Source: NC2004 sp050874905 | Lineage (GTDB): Bacteria; Bacillota; Clostridia; Lachnospirales; Lachnospiraceae | Length of the DNA: 64,000 nucleotides | Assembly: GCA_050874905.1 (NCBI GenBank) | Contig: JBNMLP010000009.1 | Coordinates: forward strand, 53,968-117,967 | Direction: 5' to 3' | Shown: positions 1 to 8,879 of the stretch, one piece after another | Layout of the letters: each line of letters opens with the position of its first letter | Position numbering within the stretch: the first letter of the stretch is position 1 | Translations under genes and position numbers: made by a program | The notes under the pieces: generated by a model | Seen by the model: the letters and a program-made list of their open reading frames with translations, nothing else | The model's database searches: none | What the model was told of the DNA's origin: nothing

Positions 1-1847
1 GAACTGATCACACGGATGGCTGCCGTGATCTCGCTGTCCGCATGCAACACAACCTCATAACCTTCCTTTAAGGTATTCGTATCACCAAACGCCTTTGTTA
101 CAGATGCATACTTTCCGTAGACGGTTCCGTTATTCTCAATCGTTGCCACCAGCTTGATCCAGTCTGGATAAAGCTTTAAGGCACCTGTCGTCTTAAGGTC
201 GGATAATTTTGTAGCATCCTTGATGCGCTTGATCTCCTGCCCCATACCGGATGCATTGAGCCCATACGCATACCATCCAAGGGAGCTTTCCGTATCCTGG
301 AAATAGGTGTCACAATCTACATCCGGAATCGCCGGCGTCATATTTTTCTTCAACTGGTTCGTCTGCAAAACATAAGATACTTTATCGAGTTTTGTTCCGC
401 CCACGCTGAGGCTGACACTGTCTGCTCCGGTAAAGGTACTGTCACTCGTATCATACGGATAATACTCCACCAGATAGCCAAGATATACCGTACCATCGTC
501 CTTTACCCCGGCATCTAACGTTTTTGTGTCCGGAATAAAATGCTTCGTCACATCACTGTCTTTGCCATAGCCTTTGGAAATGTCATATAATCCATCATTT
601 AATGTTGTTACGCCGACTGTTCCATCAAAGGAGGCATCGGTGACCATCGTCATATTCGTTCCATTTAAGAAAATGTTGCTGAGCGGATCTGCGGCAAGCT
701 GCTGCTCTGATGTAGACTTTGCTCTCGTATTATCGGTAACCACTGTCGTTTTAGAAAGCGTCAGATTGGCATTCTGACTGACCAGAACACCACCTGCTGA
801 TGCACTGGTAGTTCCGGTTACCGCATTATTGGTAACGGTAGCACCGGCAAGTGTTACATTCGTGCTTGCTGCCATAAAAACGGCACCACCCGTTTTCGCA
901 CGGTTTTCTTTGATCGTACCGGAAAGCACTGCTGTTGCGGAGCTGCCGGAAAGCCAGATCGTTCCGTTGGAAGCACCCTGATTCTTTGCGATCGTTCCGG
1001 AATACATCGTAAAACCTGCTCCTTGTGCGAGCACAACCGCTCCTCCACCGGAGGTAGAAAGGGTACTCTCCTGTGTATTTCCGGTTATCTTTGCAGCCTC
1101 ATCCGAAGCACCATCTGCTCCCATATCCATCTTTGCGCCCTGATTCAGTACCACGGCACCACCACTCATCACTGCGGTGTTATCAGAAATCTCACCCGCT
1201 GTAAAGTGAACTGTTGCATAACCTGTATGATTTCCAGTGGCGTAGATCGCACCACCACTTCCGGCTGTCCGGTTTCCTGTTATGCTGGCTCCGTTGATCG
1301 TTAAAGTGGCACCGGCAGCTACCGTTACCGCTCCGCCCTTACTGGAAGAAGTACAGGTGTGATTCTTCAAGGTCACACCATTATTTAACGTAAGTGCCGT
1401 TCCCTTTTCGGTACTGATCAGACTGTCTGCCACCTTAGCTTCCGGCAATGCTCCTGTTAACGTGAGGTTTCCCGCTAAGGTAAGGCTTCCACCCTTCACC
1501 TGAAACATCGCACTTGTCAGACCGTCCCCGTAAGACATGGTATGTGCACCACTGTCGGTCAGCGTCACTGCAGATGACACCACGATCGGCGCGTTTACCT
1601 TCATATCTTCTGTCACAGAGGTACTTTTTAACAGCGTGATCGTATCTCCCTGCTCTGCCGCCCCTACTGCCCCGGCTAAGGAATCATAATTGGTCGTCAC
1701 TGCACTGCTTCCGGTTCCGCTCGTTACCTGCGCTACCGTATCGTCTGCACTTCCCAGTGCAACAGCCGCCCCGGCAATTCCCAAAAGTCCCGCTGTGAGG
1801 AGAAAGACTCCTGCTTTTTTTCTATATTTGTTCCACCATTTTTTCAT
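1..1847 (-). CDS. Secreted beta-helix-type surface protein, 5' part (open at window edge)
   Basis: This is the first 615 codons of a secreted protein that continues past the left edge. ATG at 1847 is preceded by TAGGAG at good spacing. The N-terminus (MKKWWNKYRKKAGVFLLTAG) is a typical signal peptide: basic residues, then a hydrophobic run, then small residues. The mature part has many short repeating units rich in G, N, T and A, such as SGGAIYA, SGGAVVL and TGGAVFMA alternating with ITGN and ISDN turns. This pattern is typical of right-handed parallel beta-helix or polymorphic-membrane-protein-like adhesins. Towards the edge it changes to a non-repetitive domain (YLVEYYPYDTSDSTF and onwards). 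It is probably a cell-surface adhesin or a carbohydrate-facing protein. No catalytic motif is visible, and the C-terminal anchor lies outside the window. Confidence 0.85.
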   Translation of the reverse strand, partial: MKKWWNKYRKKAGVFLLTAGLLGIAGAAVALGSADDTVAQVTSGTGSSAVTTNYDSLAGAVGAAEQGDTITLLKSTSVTEDMKVNAPIVVSSAVTLTDSGAHTMSYGDGLTSAMFQVKGGSLTLAGNLTLTGALPEAKVADSLISTEKGTALTLNNGVTLKNHTCTSSSKGGAVTVAAGATLTINGASITGNRTAGSGGAIYATGNHTGYATVHFTAGEISDNTAVMSGGAVVLNQGAKMDMGADGASDEAAKITGNTQESTLSTSGGGAVVLAQGAGFTMYSGTIAKNQGASNGTIWLSGSSATAVLSGTIKENRAKTGGAVFMAASTNVTLAGATVTNNAVTGTTSASAGGVLVSQNANLTLSKTTVVTDNTRAKSTSEQQLAADPLSNIFLNGTNMTMVTDASFDGTVGVTTLNDGLYDISKGYGKDSDVTKHFIPDTKTLDAGVKDDGTVYLGYLVEYYPYDTSDSTFTGADSVSLSVGGTKLDKVSYVLQTNQLKKNMTPAIPDVDCDTYFQDTESSLGWYAYGLNASGMGQEIKRIKDATKLSDLKTTGALKLYPDWIKLVATIENNGTVYGKYASVTKAFGDTNTLKEGYEVVLHADSEITAAIRVIS

Positions 1848-1882
1848 ACTCAATGCTCCTATCATACCTGTTGTGCAAAGCA

Positions 1883-1909
1883 AATGGGGTAATACCCATT
1901 ACTATTATA
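1883..1909 (-). promoter_or_regulatory. Candidate promoter -10 and overlapping inverted repeat for the beta-helix protein
   Basis: On the minus strand a TATAAT box lies at 1909-1904. Just downstream is an inverted repeat AATGGG-6 nt-CCCATT (1883-1900), which would cover the transcription start. The -35 box is not convincing. The repeat could be an operator or a 5' hairpin. Confidence 0.35.
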
Positions 1910-1951
1910 TCGGCATTTTTCCTTCCTAATGTGAGAAAACCACCGCTTTGT

Positions 1952-3301
1952 TTATTTCTTCTCCAAATGATATTTGCGGATGACCTCCCGCAATGTCGCC
2001 TTCGGCATATCCATATAATTCTTTTTGACGATCTGCTCGACCATCTCTGCTGTCTGTTCATACCCAAATAAGGCGGAATCCATCGTCATATGGTATCTGG
2101 CGGCTTCTTTCCAGTCCTCTCCGGTAAAATGCATGTAATACTGATAAACTTCGGAATCCTGTGTCTTTATCATTTCCAAAGCCTTTCTTGCATTGACATG
2201 ATATTTGTCCTCCATATAGGAAATGCGGTGTGCCATATCCGCACAGATATGAATATGCAACGCTCCCGGCAGATCCCGTAAAATATAATGGGAACAATGT
2301 CCCACGATAATGCAGTCCTTCGTCGCTGCCAATCGTTCAATGACCCGCTGCTGCGCCTGATACAAATAACGGTAGCTTTCTAAATCTTCATTTACCAGTG
2401 CATAGTTTTCCATGAAAAAGGCTTCGACCACGTTGGCATACAACCGCTCATTATGCCGGCGCACATAGTCGGTCGTAAAATGTCCTTCTTTTGCCACAAG
2501 CTCGACCAGCTCTTTATCATAAACCGGAATTCCAAGCAGATTTCCTAAAATTCTGGCGATGATACGCCCTCCGCTTCCGGCTTCCGACGTGATCGTTACC
2601 ACCAGACGCTTTCCCTCTTCTAATTTCAGTTTCGCCTCATAAACCAGATTTCCCTCATGTTCAAAATAGTGGTTTGTAAATCCAAGGTGATTGGTAAAGA
2701 AATGGGAGATCGGTCCGACCAAAAATGAGGTAATGATCGTTGCTTCCCTCGCTCCCTCTAAATGTCCGAGTAGCACATACGAAAGTGCCACACCGGTCAG
2801 AGTCATCAAAGTATCATTGATCAGCTTTAATACACTGAATTCTTTTCGCGTTAATATAGATACCGCTTTTACCAGTGCTTCCGAAGACAGCATAACAACA
2901 TCCGCCACCACCTGGCAGCTCACTCCAAAGGCACGGAATACACAACCAAGCAATACAAAAAGCAGAGCGATCATATAGTTTTGGGCATGAAGTCCCGAAA
3001 ACATTGCCATTGCCACATCAATAAAAAAGGCAAACAAAAAGCTGACCGGAATCTGTAAAAGCTGGTAAAGTTTAAAATCTCTGCGCAGCAACAGTGCCTG
3101 CAGCAGCAATAACAACACATTAAAGAGAAACGTAAACGTACCAAAGGAAAGTGGGAGTCCGAGACTTGCCACATAGGGGATCACGGTCGTCGGTCCTGTT
3201 CCAAGGGCAGATTTTGTGATCAATGCCACACCGAGAGCATTGCAGAAAATTCCAAATAAAAATACGCTGTATCGTTTGATGAGTTCCGGTTTGTTTCGCA
3301 T
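1952..3301 (-). CDS. YczE/YitT-like membrane protein fused to cytidylate-kinase-like domain
   Basis: This 449-residue protein has two parts. Residues about 10-205 form five or six hydrophobic segments with the early motif ALITKSALGTGP, as in the YczE/DUF6198 membrane family. Residues about 232-449 resemble the cytidylate-kinase-like family (Cmk-like, PF13189 type). The P-loop variant SEAGSGGR is at 239-246, followed by LGNLLGIPVYDKELV and a CIIVGHCSHYIL segment. ATG 3301 is preceded by AGGGGA. The kinase half would be cytoplasmic and tethered to the membrane. Its substrate is unknown, since members of this family are often annotated as CMP kinases without proof. The gene is monocistronic between a terminator upstream and the beta-helix gene downstream. 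Confidence 0.8.
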   Translation of the reverse strand: MRNKPELIKRYSVFLFGIFCNALGVALITKSALGTGPTTVIPYVASLGLPLSFGTFTFLFNVLLLLLQALLLRRDFKLYQLLQIPVSFLFAFFIDVAMAMFSGLHAQNYMIALLFVLLGCVFRAFGVSCQVVADVVMLSSEALVKAVSILTRKEFSVLKLINDTLMTLTGVALSYVLLGHLEGAREATIITSFLVGPISHFFTNHLGFTNHYFEHEGNLVYEAKLKLEEGKRLVVTITSEAGSGGRIIARILGNLLGIPVYDKELVELVAKEGHFTTDYVRRHNERLYANVVEAFFMENYALVNEDLESYRYLYQAQQRVIERLAATKDCIIVGHCSHYILRDLPGALHIHICADMAHRISYMEDKYHVNARKALEMIKTQDSEVYQYYMHFTGEDWKEAARYHMTMDSALFGYEQTAEMVEQIVKKNYMDMPKATLREVIRKYHLEKK

Positions 3302-3343
3302 GATCCTGTCCCCTTTTGCACATTCTTCTTTTTATTCTACCAC

Positions 3344-3377
3344 AAAAAAGACACACCGTATAGCAACGATGTGTCTT
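3344..3377 (-). terminator. Rho-independent terminator after ptsI
   Basis: On the minus strand, AAGACACA pairs with TGTGTCTT around a 14-nt loop, followed by a T run. It lies 35 nt past the ptsI stop. Confidence 0.85.
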
Positions 3378-3411
3378 TGTATCAACTTCTATCCACCGGA
3401 CAGATCTCCCA

Positions 3412-5106
3412 CTATCCAAGCAGATCCAGTACCTCTTTCTCGGTTGCTGCCTGCATCACGCGGTCTGCCAGCTCTTTTGCCGATGCCTCATCACAATCTG
3501 CGATCGCTTTTCTCGTCTTTAATACGCTGGTTGCGCTCACACTGAACTCATCTAAACCAAACGCAAGCAACAGCGGGATCAGCTTGTGATCTGCGGCTGC
3601 CTCTCCGCACATACCAACGAAAATGCCTTCCTTCTTTCCACATTCAATGATGCGCTTGATGGAACGAAGCACTGCCGGATTATATGCTGAATAAAGGTAT
3701 GCCACCTTGGCATTTCCACGGTCTACTGCCATGGTATAGCCGGTCAGATCGTTGGTTCCGATACTGAAGAAATCTGCTTCTTTTGCTAACAGATCCGCCA
3801 CGACTGCGGCTGCCGGAGTCTCCATCATGACACCAACCTGAATCTCCTTGTTGTATGCGATCTGCTCCTTGTCTAACTCTTCCATGATCTCCTTGATCAG
3901 TGCTTTCACCTGACGAAGCTCCTCTACTCCGGTCACCAGCGGCACCATGATCTTGATCTGACCATATGCACTGGCACGAAGCAGTGCACGTAACTGCACC
4001 CGGTAAATGTCCGGACGCTGCAGACAGAAACGGATGGCACGGAAACCTAAGAATGGGTTCTCCTCCTGCTCTAAACCTAAGTAGTCGATCGCCTTATCAC
4101 CACCGATATCTAATGTACGGATGATCACCGGTTTTCCGGCTAACTTTTCTGCTACGGTCTTATACGCTTCAAACTGTTCCTCTTCGGTTGGCACGCTGTC
4201 GCGATCCATAAATAAGAACTCTGTACGGAATAATCCTACTCCTTCTCCGTCACACTCTACGACCTTATCGGCATCCTCCGGTTTTCCAATGTTACACACC
4301 AACTCTACCTGTTTGCCGTCCTTCGTCTTGCTTGGCTGTCCCTTGTACTGCTGCAACAATGCTTTTTCTTCTGCAAATGCTTTCTTTTTCTGCTCATAGG
4401 AAGCAACGATCTCTTCCTCCGGATTGACATATACCTCTCCGGTCGTTCCGTCTAATACGACGGTATCTCCATTGATCACTTCCTGACAGATCCGCTCAAT
4501 ACTGAGTACCGCAGGGATCTCCATCGCTCTTGCTAAGATCGCAGAATGAGAGGTACGTCCTCCTACCTCGGTTAAAATACCGGCAATATTTTTTGGATCA
4601 ATGCCCGCTGTCATGGATGGGGTCAGATCCTTTGCTACAAGAACTGTTCCCTCCGGAACCGCAGAAATATCTACCTCTTCAATACCATTTAAGATCTTTA
4701 ACATCCGGGATTTGATGTCCATCAGATCCGTTGCACGCTGCTGGATCAGCTCATCCGGGATAGAACGGAACATCTCTGCCATCTGATCGAGAGACTGATC
4801 CAGTGCTACCTCTGCATTTACCATTTCTCCACGGATCATGGCATTTACCTGATCGCCTACCATCGGATCACGAAGCAAAATAACATGTCCGCGCAAAATA
4901 TCCGCATCCTGTTCTCCTACAGTCTCTGCCATTTTATCTGCCATCTGATTGGTCACTTCCTCAAAGTGATCCATTGCCTCATTCAGACGTGCGATCTCTG
5001 CATCCGCATCGGAAATCGTGCGTCTTTCGACTTTCACTTCCTGCTCCTCAATGATCACTACCTGTCCAATTCCAATTCCTTCTGATGCTCCAATACCTCT
5101 TCTCAT
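3412..5106 (-). CDS. ptsI: PTS enzyme I (phosphoenolpyruvate-protein phosphotransferase)
   Basis: Enzyme I takes phosphate from PEP and passes it to HPr, the first step of sugar uptake by the PTS. It acts in the cytoplasm. The protein has the N-terminal HPr-binding domain, the phosphohistidine motif GGRTSHSAILAR (His about 187) and the C-terminal PEP-binding barrel with the GMCGEAA signature. Length (564 aa) fits the family. Two in-frame ATGs exist. GGAGGT (5116-5121) abuts the one at 5115 but is nine bases from the one at 5106, so 5106 is chosen. The gene lies 36 nt after manA in one transcription unit, which links it to sugar phosphate metabolism. No ptsH is next to it. Confidence 0.97.
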   Translation of the reverse strand: MRRGIGASEGIGIGQVVIIEEQEVKVERRTISDADAEIARLNEAMDHFEEVTNQMADKMAETVGEQDADILRGHVILLRDPMVGDQVNAMIRGEMVNAEVALDQSLDQMAEMFRSIPDELIQQRATDLMDIKSRMLKILNGIEEVDISAVPEGTVLVAKDLTPSMTAGIDPKNIAGILTEVGGRTSHSAILARAMEIPAVLSIERICQEVINGDTVVLDGTTGEVYVNPEEEIVASYEQKKKAFAEEKALLQQYKGQPSKTKDGKQVELVCNIGKPEDADKVVECDGEGVGLFRTEFLFMDRDSVPTEEEQFEAYKTVAEKLAGKPVIIRTLDIGGDKAIDYLGLEQEENPFLGFRAIRFCLQRPDIYRVQLRALLRASAYGQIKIMVPLVTGVEELRQVKALIKEIMEELDKEQIAYNKEIQVGVMMETPAAAVVADLLAKEADFFSIGTNDLTGYTMAVDRGNAKVAYLYSAYNPAVLRSIKRIIECGKKEGIFVGMCGEAAADHKLIPLLLAFGLDEFSVSATSVLKTRKAIADCDEASAKELADRVMQAATEKEVLDLLG

Positions 5107-5142
5107 GTTAATCATACCTCCATCCTTTTTTGTGCCTTATTA

Positions 5143-6069
5143 TTATAAGAAAGATACCATCATTTTCATTGCCCCCTTCATCACTGCATTTCTGCACTCT
5201 GCCGTCAAAATCAAATGATCTCCCTTTTTCACTGTCTCGCCATTTATCGTACCCGCACCTTCAATGATAGATACATTGAGGAACGGTTTGTCATTCACAA
5301 AGGAATACTCGTTTTCTACTTCCCATTTTTGTACGGTAAAATACGGACAGGATGCATACGTTGTAATTGTCGCTCCGGTCAGTGCCATCTGCTCCGGCTT
5401 ACTCTGATCCGGAACAAACGGTGCTGTTAATACGTCAATACTTTCCTGAACGTGAAGCGGACGTTTCTTTCCGTTCGTCATGCGGTCATAATCATATACC
5501 CGGTAGGTAACGTCACTTGACTGCTGTGTTTCCAGTAACAAGGTACCACCTTTGATCGCATGCAGGCAGCCCGGCTTGATGAAGAAAAAGTCACCCGGCT
5601 TGATCGGAATCTCACGGATCAGCTCCTGATAGCGTCCGGAAAGGATCATCTCTTTTAATTCCTCTTTATCTTTTGCATGATGCCCGATGATGATCGTCGC
5701 ATCTTTTTTACAGTCTAAGATATACCAACATTCTGTTTTTCCAAGCGCACCATTTTCATGTGCGGCTGCGTAAGCATCGTCCGGATGCACTTGAATGCTT
5801 AAGTCCTCTTTGGCACCAATGATCTTGATGAGCAGCGGGAAAACATCCTCATCTATATTGCCAAACCAGTCCCGGTGCTCCTGATACACTTTAGAAAGTG
5901 TCATTCCTTTGGCTTCCCCATTTAAAATTTCACAATCACCATTGGGATGCGCACTGATCCCCCAGCACTCGCCTGCCTCAGCAGATGCCTCTTCATATCC
6001 AAATTCATGCAGCGCACTGCCGCCCCAGATCGTATCTTTAAATACCGGTTTCAAACGTAATAATTCCAT
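5143..6069 (-). CDS. manA: Mannose-6-phosphate isomerase, class I
   Basis: It interconverts mannose-6-phosphate and fructose-6-phosphate and is a zinc cupin enzyme of the cytoplasm. The 308-residue protein starts MELLRLKPVFKDTIWGG, the typical N-terminus of the short Firmicutes form. The zinc-binding segment is QVHPDDAYA, and the active-site strand is LLLETQQSSDVTYRVYDYDR. ATG 6069 has AGAGGA at suitable spacing. A longer open frame upstream runs into the MATE gene and has no ribosome binding site. It sits 23 nt after a MATE gene and 36 nt before ptsI. Confidence 0.95.
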   Translation of the reverse strand: MELLRLKPVFKDTIWGGSALHEFGYEEASAEAGECWGISAHPNGDCEILNGEAKGMTLSKVYQEHRDWFGNIDEDVFPLLIKIIGAKEDLSIQVHPDDAYAAAHENGALGKTECWYILDCKKDATIIIGHHAKDKEELKEMILSGRYQELIREIPIKPGDFFFIKPGCLHAIKGGTLLLETQQSSDVTYRVYDYDRMTNGKKRPLHVQESIDVLTAPFVPDQSKPEQMALTGATITTYASCPYFTVQKWEVENEYSFVNDKPFLNVSIIEGAGTINGETVKKGDHLILTAECRNAVMKGAMKMMVSFL

Positions 6070-6092
6070 GATGATTCCTCTTTTCTTTTTTC

Positions 6093-7472
6093 TTATAGTA
6101 TGTGTTCTTTTCTTGCAATGATGAGAAAACAAATGACATGTACAAAAAATGTAATGATCCAGGTGATCGGGTAGGAAAGGTACAGTACAAACATTGTATG
6201 AAACTCCGGAAGCCGGAAGATTGTAAAGATCAACAACAGTCGAAGTCCACAGGCTCCGATCAGTGATACGATCATCGGAAGTACTGCATATCCAAGTCCA
6301 CGAAGCACACCTACCATCACATCCATCATACCACAAAGGGCGTAAGTCACACAGATCACCCGAAGCCGCTGCATTCCGGCATCAATAACTGCCGGGCTGG
6401 ACGAATAGATCCGGAGCAGGCTTCTTCCAAACAGATGCGCCCCATTGCCAAGCAGCAACCCGGTCAGGATCACCAGTGCCTGCGCGGTAAAGAGGATCCG
6501 GATCACCCGTTTTCTCTGTCCCGCTCCCATGTTCTGTCCGACAAATGTCAGCGCACTCTGATAAAATGCATTCATAGCCATATAGACAAAGCCTTCAATA
6601 TTGGCCGCTGCGGAATTGCCCGCCATGATCACTGCACCAAAGGAATTGACCGAGCTTTGGATCACGACATTGGATAGTGCAAACACAATGCCCTGTATTC
6701 CCGCCGGAATACCGATCTGCATGATACGGACAAATATCGTTTGGTGCATACGGATCTTTTTTAAGTTCAAATGAACGGCACCCTTTTCCCGTATCAGACA
6801 CCGGATCACCAGTGCTGCCGAGATACACTGCGACACTACCGTCGCCAGCGCAACCCCTGCCACATCCATCTGGAATACCAGCACGAACAACAGGTTTAAA
6901 ATAACATTGACAATGCCGGAAAAAAACAGATAGTAAAGCGGACGTTTCGTATCTCCCAATGCCCGCAGCACTGCACTTCCGAAGTTATACACCATCATAC
7001 CCGTCATACCGAAAAAGTAGATCCTTAAATATAAGGTGGCAAGATCTAACACCTCTGCCGGGGTACTCATTAAAACCAGGATCCGTCTGGCAAATACAAC
7101 ACCGAATACATTTAAAAATAATCCACTGATGATACTGACAAATACCGCCGTGTGTACGGTATCGGATAGCTCCTGCTCCTTCTTTGCCCCGTAATACCTT
7201 GCACATAACACATTCACACCAACGGAAAGCCCGATAAACAGGTTCGTCAGCAGATTGATCAGTGCAGTATTGGAGCCTACCGCAGCCAGCGAATTGTCTC
7301 CGACAAATCTTCCGACAACGACGATATCTGCTGCATTAAACAGAAGCTGCAGCATACTCGAACACATCAATGGAAGGGCAAATAACAGCATTTTCGTCCA
7401 GATGGAACCTGTGGTCAGATCCATCGCATAGCTTTTGGACTTCCCTTTCTTTTGTATTGCATGTTCTCTCAC
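6093..7472 (-). CDS. MATE family efflux transporter
   Basis: This 459-residue integral membrane protein has about 12 hydrophobic segments and the MATE hallmarks: LFALPLMCSSMLQLLFNAADIVVVGRFVG near the start (spread over two helices), ALRALGDTKRPLYY after helix 5, and a matching second half. The family exports cationic drugs or metabolites by Na+ or H+ antiport. The first in-frame start is GTG 7472 with AGGAAAG further upstream; the next Met is residue 17, so the exact start is uncertain. It lies 65 nt after another MATE gene and 23 nt before manA. The two MATE proteins are divergent in sequence, so this is probably not a recent duplication. Confidence 0.92.
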   Translation of the reverse strand: MREHAIQKKGKSKSYAMDLTTGSIWTKMLLFALPLMCSSMLQLLFNAADIVVVGRFVGDNSLAAVGSNTALINLLTNLFIGLSVGVNVLCARYYGAKKEQELSDTVHTAVFVSIISGLFLNVFGVVFARRILVLMSTPAEVLDLATLYLRIYFFGMTGMMVYNFGSAVLRALGDTKRPLYYLFFSGIVNVILNLLFVLVFQMDVAGVALATVVSQCISAALVIRCLIREKGAVHLNLKKIRMHQTIFVRIMQIGIPAGIQGIVFALSNVVIQSSVNSFGAVIMAGNSAAANIEGFVYMAMNAFYQSALTFVGQNMGAGQRKRVIRILFTAQALVILTGLLLGNGAHLFGRSLLRIYSSSPAVIDAGMQRLRVICVTYALCGMMDVMVGVLRGLGYAVLPMIVSLIGACGLRLLLIFTIFRLPEFHTMFVLYLSYPITWIITFFVHVICFLIIARKEHIL

Positions 7473-7537
7473 GTTCTCATCTTCTTTCCTATAGTATCAC
7501 TCATTTTAATGCAGATTGCAATCCGTTCATTTTCCAC

Positions 7538-8875
7538 TTAATTGTGGAACAACTGACGGCGTTTTTTCTCCGACAGATTCGGCAAAAGAAGCAGCACTGC
7601 CTTGCAGATATTGTCTGCGATCATACAACACCAGACCGCCGTAAGGGAAAGCTTCCATACCTTGACACAGAGTGCGGTAAACAAGATCCGCACCGCCCAC
7701 ATACTGAACGTTTCCACAAAAAACGGATACCGGGTCTTTCCCAGTCCATAAAAGATTCCTTCCATAATGATCATCAGTCCAAAAAACGGTTCTGAAAATG
7801 CCACCAGCTTCAGCATGGAGGCACCGATCGCTGCCACCTGCGTACTGCTTGTCAAAAGTCTCATCAATGGATAAGACGTCACATAAAGCAAAATACCGTT
7901 AAACACCATCATCGCCATTGTCACGACGATACTCATTTTCGTCACCATCTCATATTTCTCCCGGTTGTGTTCCCCCAGAGAAATGCCGATCAAGGCAGAC
8001 GTAGCAGTACGAAGCCCATATCCCGGAATATAAAAGATCGTCTCTGCCGTCACTGCGATCGAATGAGCCGCAAATACTGTCGTTCCCATACCGGAAACCA
8101 GTCTTGCAAATACGACATAGCCAAAGCAGGAAGCACAGTTCGTCGCCAGCACCGGCAATGCGATCTGAAAACATTCTTTTAATTCTCCTTTATCAACAAC
8201 AAAGGAAGCGTAAGAAAAGGAAAGCTCTTTATGTCTGCGGTAACAAAGATACATGGCACTTCCGCCGAACGTATAGGAAAGCGCAGAAGCGATCGCCGCT
8301 CCTGTAACACCGAAACCACAGGCATAGATAAATACCGCATTCAGTATAATATTACACACATTCGTAAGCACACTGATCACCATCGGTGTCTTCGTATCTT
8401 TCACCGCACGCATGGCAGCCGCAAACACGGTTGACGCCGTCCGGAACACCATCGGTGCACTGATGATCGCAAAATATACGGATGCCTGTTTGCGTATGGC
8501 AGGCTCCGCCCCCATCCATGCAGGGATCACCGGGCTTAAGATCACACAGATTGCACCAAGGACAATCCCGCTGACAACAACTAAAAATACGGTAAGCATC
8601 GTCATGTGTGTACGCTTTTCTTCTTCCCTTGCCCCGTAATACCTTGCGATCAGTGCAAGCACTGCCACACCGATCGCAGACGGCACACTGGCAAAGAGCC
8701 ATGTGATCGTCGTTGTAATGCTCACGGATGCCGTCGCCTGCTCCCCCAGATGACCGACCATTGCGGTATCGACATATTGTAAAAGTGTCGAGAGAATCTG
8801 TTCTAAGATCGTGGGGATCGCCAGTGTAATGAGCATTTTTCCCACATCTCTTTTTGATAATCCCGCTTGTTCCAT
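7538..8875 (-). CDS. MATE family efflux transporter
   Basis: This 445-residue transporter has about 12 membrane segments, with MLITLAIPTILEQILSTLLQ and VDTAMVGHLGE near the start and a typical MRAVKDTKTPMVISV segment. It belongs to a MATE subgroup distinct from the following gene. ATG 8875 lies five bases past the stop of the hybrid histidine kinase, and its GAGGA site is inside the end of that gene, so translation is probably coupled. The coupling suggests the sensor and the exporter work in the same response. The substrate is unknown. Confidence 0.92.
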   Translation of the reverse strand: MEQAGLSKRDVGKMLITLAIPTILEQILSTLLQYVDTAMVGHLGEQATASVSITTTITWLFASVPSAIGVAVLALIARYYGAREEEKRTHMTMLTVFLVVVSGIVLGAICVILSPVIPAWMGAEPAIRKQASVYFAIISAPMVFRTASTVFAAAMRAVKDTKTPMVISVLTNVCNIILNAVFIYACGFGVTGAAIASALSYTFGGSAMYLCYRRHKELSFSYASFVVDKGELKECFQIALPVLATNCASCFGYVVFARLVSGMGTTVFAAHSIAVTAETIFYIPGYGLRTATSALIGISLGEHNREKYEMVTKMSIVVTMAMMVFNGILLYVTSYPLMRLLTSSTQVAAIGASMLKLVAFSEPFFGLMIIMEGIFYGLGKTRYPFFVETFSMWAVRILFTALCVKVWKLSLTAVWCCMIADNICKAVLLLLPNLSEKKRRQLFHN

Positions 8876-8879
8876 ATGA

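Noticed and set aside
5143..6336. N-terminal extension of the mannose isomerase
   Set aside because: The added part overlaps the MATE gene in another frame and the family start with a ribosome binding site is at 6069.
6093..8875. Recent duplication of the two MATE genes
   Set aside because: Their sequences differ throughout, including the N-termini; they look like separate MATE subgroups.
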